From the NCBI GenBank assembly GCA_033182465.1, contig CP137318.1:2108001-2172000 (forward strand): a stretch of 64,000 nt of DNA, in the 5' to 3' direction. Below, piece after piece: positions 1-10,187 of this stretch; the stretch's first letter is position 1; each line of letters opens with the position of its first letter. The notes below the pieces were generated by a model that had not been told where the DNA came from, did no database searches, and worked only from the letters and a program-made list of their open reading frames with translations. The position numbers were made by a program, and so were the translations under genes. Source of the DNA: Sanghuangporus weigelae (lineage: Eukaryota > Basidiomycota > Agaricomycetes > Hymenochaetales > Hymenochaetaceae).

Positions 1-453
1 GCGTACCAACCGTTGCCGTGCATACTAAGTAGTATACTTCATAAAGGACCATGTAAACTCGTGCACAGACTTGACAGTGCTGAAATGCCAGTGAGGTCTC
101 CATAAACCTTATTAGCCTTTAGCCTTTTAGCGTTTAGGCTTTAGTAGTTGTGCTTCTGGACTTCTAAGAAGTTTGATCGCTTCTTTTGATCGAGGTCGCT
201 CTGGTTGCTTGGTCGGCGGCGTTAGAGTGGTAGTCCGCGGTAATAGGCGGTCGGCGGTGTTAGCTGTTAGCGGGATTACGTATCCGCTTCGGTGCTTCTA
301 GCGCTCGGGTGGTAACGGGTTACTGTTGCCTAGGCCGCTCGATTGCTTGGGCCTTTGATAGCTGGCTTGGTTACCGATCGCGTTTGGAAAGCTGATCGTG
401 TAGATCTGTTGATCGTGTCGATCCTGATGCGAGTTTTTGAGCGGATCCTTTCA
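1..453 (-). repeat. 3' LTR of the gypsy element (clipped at window edge)
   Basis: It aligns base for base, without gaps, to 10727-11179. On the element strand it starts TGAAAGGATCC next to the G-rich tract. By comparison with the 465 bp 5' copy, about 12 bp lie beyond the window. Confidence 0.93.
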
Positions 454-466
454 CTACACCCCCCCT
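454..466 (-). promoter_or_regulatory. Polypurine tract of the gypsy element
   Basis: Seven G residues (element strand, 465-459) sit a few bases upstream of the 3' LTR start. This is where plus-strand priming is placed in LTR retrotransposons. The call rests on position and composition. Confidence 0.6.
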
Positions 467-577
467 AAGATGAACTTTCGGAGAAATGTTCATCCTAATC
501 CGTGAGAAAGCTCGGATAAAGGGTCGCCTAGTGATGGTTGATTTTTGCTATCAAACCATCATCATCTCTGCTCCAAA

Positions 578-893
578 ATGTCGAAAGTCGCCGCTGCTGT
601 TACTGTTTTTGTCGTTATTGTCGCGATTTTCGGCCTAAATCATTGGATTTTGGAGCGTAAGAGGCGTGCTCAGGTAAGTGATGCATGCTCTGTGCCGTTT
701 CGAGTTGTTAATCATCCTCTAGGAGGCTGACTTCGAAATGCAATCGTTCCAGCGCGATGTTACTACTGTCGCGCTTCGAGTTCACCTCGCGCTTGGTTAT
801 GACGTTGAGGATATCGATCCAGTCGTCGAAAATGCAGGTATTGCTTCGCAGGAACGTCGTGAAAAGGGTGTCTGGGAAGACATTGACTTGTAA
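578..893 (+). CDS. Candidate antisense frame in the 3' region of the gypsy element
   Basis: On the strand opposite to gag-pol, between the extra 3' frame and the 3' LTR, an ATG at 578 opens a short frame. It has a strongly hydrophobic N-terminal segment (VTVFVVIVAIFGL) followed by a basic stretch (ERKRRAQ), as in a single-pass membrane anchor. At 674-722 lies an interval with GT-AG ends of the size usual for introns here; the frame beyond it stays open to a stop at 893 and is rich in acidic residues. I do not recognise the product. Antisense genes between pol and the 3' LTR are known in some plant gypsy elements such as Grande, so this is possible, but it could be chance. Confidence 0.35.
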
Positions 894-1433
894 AGGGTGG
901 TGGGAAGGGATATGAATATGAAATGTGCATCATGTAAAGAATATGACGCAATTGAAAGTGATAAGAAAGAAATCATAAAGTCGTTAATGAATAAGTTTTA
1001 TACCAATTTGGGAGTGAAGTTCCAGGTGTTTACCTACGGCTCTTCAACCCCCAAATGGAGTTTTTCGAAGAAAGAGTGTAATTGGAGTGCCTTTCAGCGT
1101 GAAGGCACATCCTAGCATAATGCAAGGGAGTGACTTCACGTAACCTTTTTGGCTTCTCCGTTGCATAGAGGATAATAGAAGGTAGGCATAATCTGCCAAT
1201 TCGGCGCCGGCACAATGACGCAATATACAAAATGTCTAGGCCCTTGTAGGTTCTTTGACACTTCTGCATAGTGCTTCATTTGTGCTGGTTGGCCGAATAA
1301 GCGTGAAATAAAGAGGTGCATAAAGCATAATTTGGTCGGATGTGACCATAAATATCATAAGGTAAGAATGAAATGCATAATTGACCATGTCGGGTCACGA
1401 TATGGGAAAGGGGTTGCATAAAAGAAGAGTTGT

Positions 1434-2510
1434 TTACAAATCTTCGGATTCTTCAGCCTCAGGTGTAGTCTGGGCCGAGTTCGCTGGGGTATATAGTTCC
1501 CTGCTTTCACCTTCTTCACTTGACTCTGTATCGTCGGAGTGTATGTACATGTCCTCCTGTTCCGACATAGTAAGCATCTCGTCCGGCTGGTAGAGTTCGT
1601 TCGGGTACTGGTAGACTGAGATCATCAGATCTTCCAGCAAGGGGTGTCGTGTAGCCTGTAGTTTTTCTCTGGCTTCTTCCTCTCGGTTGTTGAGTTCCAT
1701 AAGGTAATGAGGGTCGTAGTTAACCTCTTTGCCTTCGACTACGTGGTGCTCGATGTTGTCGAGTGGTACCTCGTCCGTAGTAGAGTTCCTCGCTTCAATA
1801 ACCGTTCGGTATCTCGTTCCTTCGTAATACTTCGTCATGTTGAGTACCGTCATGAACTGCATGGTGTGGGATGCATAGAAGCCCGTCTGGTCGGCTATGT
1901 ATATAATGTACTTCATCGCATCGATGCTCATCGGATGATAGTGACTCCATCGCATCATTCGGTTAAGAATTGCGGTAGTCATGTCTCGTCGGTAGGCGCA
2001 AATTTGAATTGCCGAATGATAGATGCCCATGATGTTCTTGTATGTCGTTTCGTGCCTAAAGTCGATCTTGCCTCGATGTAATGCTTGTGTTTCGAGTTCG
2101 ATCGCGTAGGTTAGAAATGCATCATCATTGAGTCGGCGTAATGCTGCGTCTCGAGGGTTACTGAGTTTGAATAACCACTCGTCTGAGTGATTCGCCATCA
2201 TAAGGTGGGGTATTTCGTCTCGGTTGTGGTGGACTGCGTTCCACTTGTCGAATAGATCATCGAAGTACTTCCCTGGGCATAGGGGTACAATCTCATCTTC
2301 GTAGTTCTCTTCGTTGAATCGATTGCACAGCTGTGGCCATTGATAACGTTCGGTCGGTGGCCTGAGTGTAAATGTCCATTCTGGTGCATCTTCTGGTTGA
2401 CAGAATGCATGTAGCTCGTCGAAAATAGGCATAGCTGAGTAGTGGTTCGTCTGCAGTGAAGTAGAGCTGTTGAGATTCGAGTTGTTGTTCCTTAGCTCGA
2501 AGTTCTCCAT
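1434..2510 (-). CDS. Extra frame downstream of pol in the gypsy element, unknown function
   Basis: This 358-codon frame follows pol on the same strand, with its start 176 bp past the pol stop. The product has an Asn/Ser-rich N-terminus, a central region rich in Trp, Tyr, His and Met that looks folded, and a very acidic Ser/Glu-rich C-terminus. I see no signal peptide, membrane segment or cysteine pattern, so it does not look like an envelope protein. Gypsy elements usually end after pol, so this is an accessory gene of this family. Function unknown. Confidence 0.7.
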   Translation of the reverse strand: MENFELRNNNSNLNSSTSLQTNHYSAMPIFDELHAFCQPEDAPEWTFTLRPPTERYQWPQLCNRFNEENYEDEIVPLCPGKYFDDLFDKWNAVHHNRDEIPHLMMANHSDEWLFKLSNPRDAALRRLNDDAFLTYAIELETQALHRGKIDFRHETTYKNIMGIYHSAIQICAYRRDMTTAILNRMMRWSHYHPMSIDAMKYIIYIADQTGFYASHTMQFMTVLNMTKYYEGTRYRTVIEARNSTTDEVPLDNIEHHVVEGKEVNYDPHYLMELNNREEEAREKLQATRHPLLEDLMISVYQYPNELYQPDEMLTMSEQEDMYIHSDDTESSEEGESRELYTPANSAQTTPEAEESEDL

Positions 2511-2685
2511 GTTTTATACCATCTTGTTGGTATGTCGGCGATGTCTTGCCTAATTCTTCTATCTCTGCTCTCACTTTGGTGTGCCACATTGATGTCATCG
2601 CTTGGTAAGGTCATTGGGGACCTTACTCATCGTCTCTATTGTGGATCCATAAGCGGCTCCATCGGGTGGAGTGCATGTGATGCAA

Positions 2686-5600
2686 CTATTGCCTCATTCG
2701 TTTTCGTGCGGCGATCCATTGGTTAAGGTTCGGTGGCTGGATTGCCTGAGGATACTTTTTATGGAATGCTTCGATCATTTGATAGGAGTTCTTGAGGTTG
2801 TCAAGTGGCTCCCATGTTCGCTCCTGGTATCCTTTCCATTGGATAAGGTATTGGACCTTGCTCCGATGACGTCTTGTATTATGAATTGTCTCCACTTCGT
2901 ACTCTGCTTCTCCCTCCACTTCAATAGGTGGTGGTTCATCCAAAGTGGGTCTTCCAGGGTATTCCTTTCGTTTGTAAGGCCTGAGAAGACTCGCATGAAA
3001 CACTGGGTGGATCGGAAGGGTTTCGGGTAAGCGTAATCTGAATGACACTTGTCCGACTGCCTTCTCGACTTTATAAGGCCCTGCCCATTTCATTGCAAGT
3101 TTCTTCGTTGGTTCCAATCGACTGAGATTCCTCATGTCTAGTAACACTTCGTCTCCTGGCTTGTACTCTGGCAGTTTGCCTCGATGCAGGTCTGCATAAA
3201 GCTTCATTGCCTCATTCGCTTGCCTAATCGAATTATAGGCTTCTTGCTGTACTTGTCGAAGCTCCTCTAGGTGATTTATTGCTTCTGGGACGTTTGAATC
3301 ACCGGTCTCCGCAACGTCCAGGTGAGGATGCCATCCATACAGTGTATAGAATGGTGACTGATGTGTAGTACTGTGCTTCCTGTTGTTGTAGGCGAATTCT
3401 GCTATATCGATGTACTCTGCCCAATCTGTTTGTCGGTAGGACACATAGCAGCGTAAGTACTGTTCAAGCTCTTGATTTAGTCGCTCGGTTTGACCATCGG
3501 TTTGTGGATGATACGCTGTACTAGTTTTCCAATCGACATCGATGAGTCTGCAGAACTCCTTGAGGAATTGCGCGGTGAAGTTGCTACCTCGGTCGGAGAT
3601 TACTCGTTTAGGGGCCCCGTAGTATTTGAAGACATGTTGGCGGAACAAACGTGCCAACTGCTTAGCATTGGGTATTCCTTGGCAAGGAATGAACTTCCCC
3701 ATTTTAGTGAGTTTGTCCACTATAACGAGTATCGCACTGTAGCCTTCATTGCTGACTGGTAAGTCGGTAATCAGGTCACAGGTTATGGTTTCCCATGGTT
3801 GATGTGGTGCCTCCAACGGTTGGAGCGGCGGATTTCGAAACTGTCGAATCGGTTTTGCACGCTGACATATGTCGCAGGTTGCGGTATATGCTCGGATCAT
3901 TTCTTCCATCTTCGGCCAATAGTATGATCGCTTTACAAGCTCTATGGTCTTTTCTGCTCCTGGGTGGCCTGCAAGTTTGTGATCATGGCGCCTTCGGATT
4001 AGCAACGCTCGTAGGTTGGCGGACGGCGGGATATATAATGCATTGGTTACGTAGTGCAAGCCGTTCCTGTAACTGTAGCCGTTGCTCTGCTTGATCGCCT
4101 GAATTTCCTTCTTAGCCTCCTCGGTATTGTAGTTCCTCTTGATCGTTCGGATAATAGGATCAGAGATAGTGACCATTTCGGTTTCTAGCTTGTATAGACC
4201 GTTGATCTCCGTTCGTCGCAATGTTTGTTGCTTGATCGTATCAGGAGGTAATAAGGTAACTCCTAAGTTGTCCTTGTCCTCTGGCATATAGTCGGATCGT
4301 CGTGATAGCTCGTCAGCTTGGTTCTTCTTGCCTGGCCAATGGAGAATCTTGAAGTTATATCGTGATAACTCTAGTGCCCATCTCGCTTGACGTCTCGATA
4401 GATTCTGAGCTGTCATGAAGTATCGGAGATTTGCATGATCGCTTCGGATTGTTACTGGTTCTTTGGTTCCCTCCAATAGGTGTCTCCAATGCTTGAGTGC
4501 TTCCATGATTGCTAGCATCTCTTTGTCATGCGTCGGATAGTTTCGTTGGGTGTTCGTTAGAGTTTTCGACATGAAACCTAAAGGTCTCAATTCTCCTTGG
4601 TTGTCTTCTTGTTGTAAGACTGCACCAATCGCTACATCGGATGCATCGGTTTCCAATGTATATGGTTTGTCTGGCTTTGGCATTGCCAATGCGACTTCCG
4701 TTTCGAATGCCTTCTTGATACTTTCGAATGCCTTATCTTGTGCCTCTGCCCATATGAACTTGCGATCCTTTTTGATAAGGTCGCCAATAGGTGCGAATGT
4801 ATCGGCATAGTTCCTGATGAATCTTCGGTAGAAGTTACAAAATCCTTGGAACTTTCGAACTTGTCGTTTCGTCTTTGGCACTGGCCATTCGTGAATAGCT
4901 TTGAGCTTATAAGGATCCATCTGGATGCCTTTCGTTCCTACTACAAATCCCAAGTAGTCGAGCTGGGTTTGGAGGAAGTGACATTTCTCAATTTTGAGGT
5001 AAATGTCGAGCTCTCGGCATTTCTGTAGAATTGCCCTGAGGAGTTTCCAATGTTCCTCTTCAGTTTGTGCTTGACCAATAAGGTCGTCCAAATAGTTGAG
5101 TGCTTCTTCTGTCCTGAGCCAATATTCGAAGTTGTCATTCATGAATCGTTGGAATACTGCAGGTGAGTTCTTCATTCCAAACATCATGACCTTTGGCTTG
5201 TAGACTGCATTGCCAACTCGGAATGCTGCCTTCCACTCGTCTCCTTCTCGGATTCGCAGGTTGTTGTAACCTGATCGCATGTCGAGTGTAAAGAAGAATT
5301 TTCCTTTCTCCAGTTTCTCTGGGAGAACACTCATGATCGGTATCGGGTATGGATCTGATACTGTCGTGTCGTTGATGTCTCGGTAATCGGTTACTGCTCG
5401 TGCTCCTCCGTCTTTCTTTCCTACAAAGAAGACTGGTGCTGCTACCGGACATGGTTCATGTGGTTGAACCTTTTCAATCCATCCTTTGTCAAGTAACTCT
5501 TTGACATAAGCATCGAGTGCTGCCTGCTCTTCTCGTGTGAGCTTGATAATAGGCCTTGGTTTCGGTAATGGTACTCCTTCTTTGAGGTTAATCGCCATAT

Positions 5601-7164
5601 CCCATTTTGTATGCTTGGGTAACCTTCTCGATTTATCAGGATCAAAGACGTCTGCGTAGTCTTCTATTTCCTTTGGTAGGAGTTTTCGCCAATCTCGTTT
5701 CTGTGTTCCTAGTAATCCTTCTGCAGCTGCCTTTTGCTGAGAATACTGCTGGGATACTGAACTCGCTTTGTTCAGTGGCTGTGAGACTTGGTTCTGCTGC
5801 CTTGGTGACCAATTTCGATTGATGTCTAGCTCTAGCTTTGCAGCGAGCTCTTCCTTTCTGGTAAGGGTAGCTGGTTGGTTGGTCGTCCTAAGACTTTCAA
5901 TGTCTTCTGGCTCTATATCGTGCATAGGAGTGTCTTCTGTTGTCTCCTGCTCGTCTTGCATCTCGATATCGCTTTCGTTGTCTGCCCATCTTGTACGCTT
6001 CGGTGTGGGACTAGCTCCTCGCATTAACGATGCCGTTCTCGGTCGTATAATGCCTGCCACTGGCTTCTCTGGATACCGTGTCTTTCGTGGTCGTATCCTA
6101 TACTTCATGCCCGGGTTTTCTTCTGGTGATGGCCAGAGTTCTTCATCTTCCGGCATGTTTTGCCTCAGTGGGTGTATCTTCTGTGGTGGTTGTTTCTTCC
6201 AACGTTTCGGAGAGTCGTTTATTTCCTCCTGTTCGTCTAGGCTATGCTTGCCTGTTACATCTTGTGTTTCACCTTCGGATGTCTGGTACAGTTGCCGTGC
6301 TGGGATCATCCGTCTCGGTATGTGCCTTGGTCGCCGTTGCACTATACTCGTCCCTTGTGGTGCCTGTTTCTTCCATCGCTTGGGAGTGTAGTTTATTTCC
6401 TCCTCATCTCGATGATGCTTGTTTGCCGTTTCCTGTTGTGGCTGTTTCGTTGCAGAGTCTGGTATATTTTCCGTGCTCGGACTCTTCACTTCTGGCGTCT
6501 GTTTTGCCTGTTCCAGTCTTGGTGTTGCTGGTCTGGTTTCCGGCTTTACTTGTGGCTTCGTTTCGTGAGAGTGTCCGTTGTTGTCTCTCCTTGGCGCAAA
6601 TATTATTCCTGGTGCTCCAGAGTGTCGATAGTTGTCTCTGTCCTGAGCCTGTTGCTTCGTGTTATGCCTAGGTCTTGTCTTGTCAGGTTTGCCTTTCGTT
6701 TGCCGTTTCCGTTTGCGCTTCCTGTGCCTTCGCTTCTTGGTAGCTCGTATGACGTTGAGCTCAAATGGTATCGAATTACCATTCCGATTCCATACTTGAT
6801 TCTTCCAATCAATTTCGGGATTGACTTTGGCCAAATAGTCAATTCCTAGGATCACTTGATCCTGTCCTGTGGTTGCTACTGCCAACGTTTGTGGCTGCGG
6901 TTTAGGTCCATCAAAAATTAATGTGTAGACCTCGTGCGTGATTGCTCCTCCTTGGTTGGGACTTCCATCCGCATTATTCAAAGGTCGAGGGTGATCAAGC
7001 CTCTTTTTGAATAGGCTGTAGTGTCGTACCAAGTTGGGGTGTATCGTGCTGCATGTAGCTCCGGAATCGATTAACGCTTTGACTGCTAGGGTCTTTGTTC
7101 CAACCTTCACTCGAATAGGTAATCGGGGATGCAATGCTTGTATTGGCAATCGCTTATTGTACAT
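2686..7164 (-). CDS. pol: Pol polyprotein of the gypsy element
   Basis: The 1492-residue frame has the full Ty3/gypsy domain order. An aspartic protease comes first, with active site DSG at 33-35 (ALIDSGATCST). A long basic and Pro/Gln-rich linker follows (about 130-480). Then come reverse transcriptase with YLDD at 691-694, RNase H (TLETDASDVAIGAVL, near 840), a zinc-binding integrase head (H-x-H...CDIC, about 1060-1110) and its catalytic core, and a chromodomain (VQYLIQWKGYQERTWEPLDN, about 1420-1470). Chromodomains of this group steer integration towards marked chromatin. The frame differs from that of gag, and 104 bp separate them. The frame is open throughout. Confidence 0.95.
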   Translation of the reverse strand: MYNKRLPIQALHPRLPIRVKVGTKTLAVKALIDSGATCSTIHPNLVRHYSLFKKRLDHPRPLNNADGSPNQGGAITHEVYTLIFDGPKPQPQTLAVATTGQDQVILGIDYLAKVNPEIDWKNQVWNRNGNSIPFELNVIRATKKRRHRKRKRKRQTKGKPDKTRPRHNTKQQAQDRDNYRHSGAPGIIFAPRRDNNGHSHETKPQVKPETRPATPRLEQAKQTPEVKSPSTENIPDSATKQPQQETANKHHRDEEEINYTPKRWKKQAPQGTSIVQRRPRHIPRRMIPARQLYQTSEGETQDVTGKHSLDEQEEINDSPKRWKKQPPQKIHPLRQNMPEDEELWPSPEENPGMKYRIRPRKTRYPEKPVAGIIRPRTASLMRGASPTPKRTRWADNESDIEMQDEQETTEDTPMHDIEPEDIESLRTTNQPATLTRKEELAAKLELDINRNWSPRQQNQVSQPLNKASSVSQQYSQQKAAAEGLLGTQKRDWRKLLPKEIEDYADVFDPDKSRRLPKHTKWDMAINLKEGVPLPKPRPIIKLTREEQAALDAYVKELLDKGWIEKVQPHEPCPVAAPVFFVGKKDGGARAVTDYRDINDTTVSDPYPIPIMSVLPEKLEKGKFFFTLDMRSGYNNLRIREGDEWKAAFRVGNAVYKPKVMMFGMKNSPAVFQRFMNDNFEYWLRTEEALNYLDDLIGQAQTEEEHWKLLRAILQKCRELDIYLKIEKCHFLQTQLDYLGFVVGTKGIQMDPYKLKAIHEWPVPKTKRQVRKFQGFCNFYRRFIRNYADTFAPIGDLIKKDRKFIWAEAQDKAFESIKKAFETEVALAMPKPDKPYTLETDASDVAIGAVLQQEDNQGELRPLGFMSKTLTNTQRNYPTHDKEMLAIMEALKHWRHLLEGTKEPVTIRSDHANLRYFMTAQNLSRRQARWALELSRYNFKILHWPGKKNQADELSRRSDYMPEDKDNLGVTLLPPDTIKQQTLRRTEINGLYKLETEMVTISDPIIRTIKRNYNTEEAKKEIQAIKQSNGYSYRNGLHYVTNALYIPPSANLRALLIRRRHDHKLAGHPGAEKTIELVKRSYYWPKMEEMIRAYTATCDICQRAKPIRQFRNPPLQPLEAPHQPWETITCDLITDLPVSNEGYSAILVIVDKLTKMGKFIPCQGIPNAKQLARLFRQHVFKYYGAPKRVISDRGSNFTAQFLKEFCRLIDVDWKTSTAYHPQTDGQTERLNQELEQYLRCYVSYRQTDWAEYIDIAEFAYNNRKHSTTHQSPFYTLYGWHPHLDVAETGDSNVPEAINHLEELRQVQQEAYNSIRQANEAMKLYADLHRGKLPEYKPGDEVLLDMRNLSRLEPTKKLAMKWAGPYKVEKAVGQVSFRLRLPETLPIHPVFHASLLRPYKRKEYPGRPTLDEPPPIEVEGEAEYEVETIHNTRRHRSKVQYLIQWKGYQERTWEPLDNLKNSYQMIEAFHKKYPQAIQPPNLNQWIAARKRMRQ

Positions 7165-7268
7165 CGCTTCACTGGGGTTGAACCCAGGAGGTTTGAAACA
7201 CTGGTTGTTGAAACCTTTCTCGTCACCCTTGTCACACTCACATCGCGCAGTCTCGTTCGATGGAGGTC

Positions 7269-8357
7269 TTAATCTTTTCCCTGTTGCTCTTTACTTGCTA
7301 GGGATTTGCGAATGTTGTTTCGGTATTCTTCGTCATGCTTGCAAGTCCATCCTGCTGATTCATCGCCTTTAGCCCATGCTACATGGTCGTAGTGGACTGG
7401 CCTTCGGCAGTGTGGATCGGGACATGTTTCCTTGAAATCGATTGTTCGTGTTGTCATCGTCCTCCGTTTTACACCATTAGTCTTCTTCGGCTTCCTAGGG
7501 GAAGAACCCTTTTGCTTCCTTGGTGCCTTGCAATCCTTTGCGTAATGTCCTGACTTTTCACAGTTGTAGCATTTGCCTCCCTTCTTCGGCAAGCCTCGGA
7601 GTGCATCTACATCCATGGCGTCTGGATCTCGTTTCGTTGTTTGTACTGGTGGTCGGAAAGATGACTGTCCGTTCGATTTGAATCTCGGGGTGTATGTTTG
7701 ACTGCCCATGAGCCTTTGCCTGGCATCAGAGTTTGCTAGGTTGCTTGTCCATTCCATCCATGCATCGAGGTCGTTCTTCTCGAAAGCGTCGGGTTGTACA
7801 GATTCGACTCGTCGTTTGACCCACATGTCTAGTCCTTTGACATAGATGTACTTGAGCATCTGCTTATCCATCGTGTCTGGTGCTCGTGCTTTGAGTCGTC
7901 GGAACTCGTCGTTGTACGCCCTAATGCTTGCTCCTTTCTGCTGGATGCATAGTAGTTGGAATAGGGCTTCCTGTTCTCCAATGATCGGATGTCCTGCTCG
8001 GATCCTCATCCAGTTCAGCATGTCCTTGAGTGATGCGAACATTCCATTTGTTGCAGCGATAATCGCAGGTACTGGTTTCAGTTTCCCATTGGCATCGAAT
8101 GATGTTAGGGTATTCTTCTCTGCAAACCAATCGTAGCTGTCGCCTTCTAGTGCCGCAAATAGGCTCTTTGCGATCTCCTCCTCGTCCTTGACTCCATGCT
8201 GTGCCAGCTTCGAGATACATCGACTAATCCACAGATCAATATCTTCGCTTCGCTTGCCATAGTACTTCGGAAGCTTGATGCTGTGTTTAGAGAGTTGTGT
8301 CTGAAGAGTCTGTAGTTGCTGCTCCAGTGCTTGCACCTTCTGGTCGGTTGTCGACAT
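7269..8357 (-). CDS. gag: Gag-like nucleocapsid protein of the gypsy element
   Basis: A 362-residue protein carries one CCHC zinc knuckle (CYNCEKSGHYAKDC, about residues 260-275), the RNA-binding mark of Gag. A helical retrotransposon-Gag region (GDSYDWFAEK...FASLKDMLNW) precedes it. A second His/Cys cluster near the C-terminus (CPDPHCRRPVHYDHVAW) may bind another metal. The start overlaps the preceding frame by about 70 bp. Confidence 0.88.
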   Translation of the reverse strand: MSTTDQKVQALEQQLQTLQTQLSKHSIKLPKYYGKRSEDIDLWISRCISKLAQHGVKDEEEIAKSLFAALEGDSYDWFAEKNTLTSFDANGKLKPVPAIIAATNGMFASLKDMLNWMRIRAGHPIIGEQEALFQLLCIQQKGASIRAYNDEFRRLKARAPDTMDKQMLKYIYVKGLDMWVKRRVESVQPDAFEKNDLDAWMEWTSNLANSDARQRLMGSQTYTPRFKSNGQSSFRPPVQTTKRDPDAMDVDALRGLPKKGGKCYNCEKSGHYAKDCKAPRKQKGSSPRKPKKTNGVKRRTMTTRTIDFKETCPDPHCRRPVHYDHVAWAKGDESAGWTCKHDEEYRNNIRKSLASKEQQGKD

Positions 8358-9321
8358 GATCGTAAGTGCTTATGGGCACTGCTGGTGGTGAATAGGATGG
8401 TGGTGGTGGATTCTCTGGCGCTTGGGTTGCTACTGAACCACTTGCTGGTACTGCAGGTACTGTTGGTACTTGGATGATAACCGTTCGAGGTGGGGTTCTG
8501 AGTAAGAATGGCCTTCGTGATGCTTCTTCGTCTGAGGACACTGATTCGTCAGAACTCTGTTCCTGTTGGGCTCTCTCTCTTGGTAGAAAGTATTCCCAGC
8601 GTTGTGCTGCCTGAGCTACTTCTCGAATTCGTTGAGCGTGTTCGAGTATGTTCCTTGAGGTAGTTTCGGTTGTCTGTACCGATGTGAGTATAGCTGCGTA
8701 GGTGCGTTGACTCGACTCGATTGTTTGTCCTAGTTGGAGTAGGGCTTCTCGCAGGTTATGGATGTCTTGAACAATCCTTGGTTGATCTAGAGCTGTCCTG
8801 TTAAGCTCTCCGATTCTCGTCTCGATTGTCTGTAGTTGTTGTTCCTGAGCAGTAATCCTGTTTCGGATAGCGTTGAGCTCTCGGTCAAGTACTCCGTTTC
8901 CGTCTATGACCCGTTGATTGAGTGCCCCTGCTGCTCGATCCAATTCCAGAGTATATCTCTCTAGAGCTGCTACCTGTGCTCCAATTCTTCGAGTAGTTGT
9001 TTCGAGTGCTTCGAATCGATCTCCTACTGCTGTCGCGTATGCTCCGGTTGGTAGACTGTTTGACTGCCCCGTGTTTGCAGTTCGTTCTTCCAGTCTTTCA
9101 ACCCTTTCTTGTAGCCTTCTGATCACTGGTGGATACAATATGCTGTGGTTCGTTGTCGCGTATAGTATGTCGTGATCGCTTTCCAGACTACGTAGCCTGT
9201 TGGTGATATGTTGAACTCGTTCGTCGAGGGATCTAGGTGTGAACCTCGTTTGATTATCGTTCGCCCGTTCGTTCGTTCGATGACCGTTACTTCTGTTGTT
9301 GGCGTTTCCTGATCGGTTCAT
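8287..9321 (-). CDS. Coiled-coil frame upstream of gag in the gypsy element
   Basis: This 344-residue protein is almost all helix. Long heptad-like stretches (VQHITNRLRSLESDHD, RRLQERVERLEERT and several more) run from about 30 to 240. They are followed by an acidic Ser patch and a proline-rich tail. It starts on the stop of the frame before it (ATGA overlap at 9321-9318) and runs about 70 bp into gag, a compact layout that suggests coupled translation. It may be a structural or Gag-accessory protein; no enzymatic motif is visible. Confidence 0.7.
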   Translation of the reverse strand: MNRSGNANNRSNGHRTNERANDNQTRFTPRSLDERVQHITNRLRSLESDHDILYATTNHSILYPPVIRRLQERVERLEERTANTGQSNSLPTGAYATAVGDRFEALETTTRRIGAQVAALERYTLELDRAAGALNQRVIDGNGVLDRELNAIRNRITAQEQQLQTIETRIGELNRTALDQPRIVQDIHNLREALLQLGQTIESSQRTYAAILTSVQTTETTSRNILEHAQRIREVAQAAQRWEYFLPRERAQQEQSSDESVSSDEEASRRPFLLRTPPRTVIIQVPTVPAVPASGSVATQAPENPPPPSYSPPAVPISTYDHVDNRPEGASTGAATTDSSDTTL

Positions 9322-9659
9322 GAACTTCGTTTCTCGCCTGATGCTTCAGGGTTATTGTTCCTTGGTGCTGTTAACCAAGTAGTTCCTTTCTCGTCGAATG
9401 TAGCAATAGTGGAAGGGACTGCTGCTACTTTCGTGGTTGTTGTTTGCGTGCTCCCAACTGCAGGGCTACCAGATGCCTTTGCTATTAGGTACACTTCGTC
9501 GTTGTAGGGGTTATGATAGTAGATATGTGATTTAAGTGAATCGGGTTTGTCGTTCTCCAGGATGTGCACTTGTCCTGAGGATTCGATATGGGTACTAGTC
9601 TCGAAACTAGTGACGTCGATAGGGACTTGAGGTCGACGGTCCTCGCCTCGATAAAACAC
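9318..9659 (-). CDS. Short leader frame of the gypsy element
   Basis: A 113-residue frame ends exactly at the start of the coiled-coil frame. It has no motif I recognise; the middle is Thr-rich and the end is basic. Its place and stop/start overlap are the main reasons for listing it. Confidence 0.45.
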   Translation of the reverse strand: MFYRGEDRRPQVPIDVTSFETSTHIESSGQVHILENDKPDSLKSHIYYHNPYNDEVYLIAKASGSPAVGSTQTTTTKVAAVPSTIATFDEKGTTWLTAPRNNNPEASGEKRSS

Positions 9660-9720
9660 TAGCCAAGAACCTTGCCCGTGAGAGGTGGTGGTAAAACTAG
9701 CGAGTGATCTTTCGATCCAA

Positions 9721-10124
9721 TGTTAGGGAGTAGGCCCGGGGTTACACCGGTTTGATCCTTTTGCCTAAGCAGCGGTGTGTTGTGCAGAGGTGATCTTATC
9801 TACCCACGTCTGGCTGTACCACGCGGTCCCTTACTAGCCTTCCTAGTCGCGGTCCGAGTTATGGATGCTTTCAGATACGAGGTAATAGTAAAGCAGATTG
9901 GGATTTCCAAGAGGCGTGATAGTACAAAGCACACAGTAATAGCTCGCTGTAGGGCAAGCTTTACACCAGTGTGTTAAGAGGATCGAAAGATGGGGAAATG
10001 AGGGCCTAATCCTACAACTATTTATGCTCCCAGATATTCCATTTTCCGTCCTATTTCTTACTCATCCTGTCTCCACTTTACTCCACTTTGCTCCAATCTT
10101 TGTAAGGTCGTCTCCACTATGACA
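9721..10124 (-). repeat. R2 repeat, copy 1 (inside the gypsy leader)
   Basis: On the element strand the segment begins TGTCATAGTGG and ends CTAACA, so it has LTR-like TG...CA ends. It matches 12393-12839 and 13911-14367 except for a tract of GTGGAG-type short repeats, where it is about 43 bp shorter. It could be a solo LTR of another family absorbed into the leader, or a leader segment that has spread on its own. Confidence 0.7.
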
Positions 10125-10187
10125 GAATTCTTTGGAGTTGCTGACTGAGACAATAGAGGTGGTGCTCCGATGTGGAATGCTCCACTG

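Noticed and set aside
1434-2510. Reading the post-pol frame as an envelope gene
   Set aside because: No signal peptide, membrane span or cysteine pattern is visible, so the envelope idea has no support.
5768-6849. Three long plus-strand frames opposite pol
   Set aside because: They are mirror images of the low-complexity linker of pol; their composition (Ser/Val/Cys/Leu runs) follows from the codons on the other strand.
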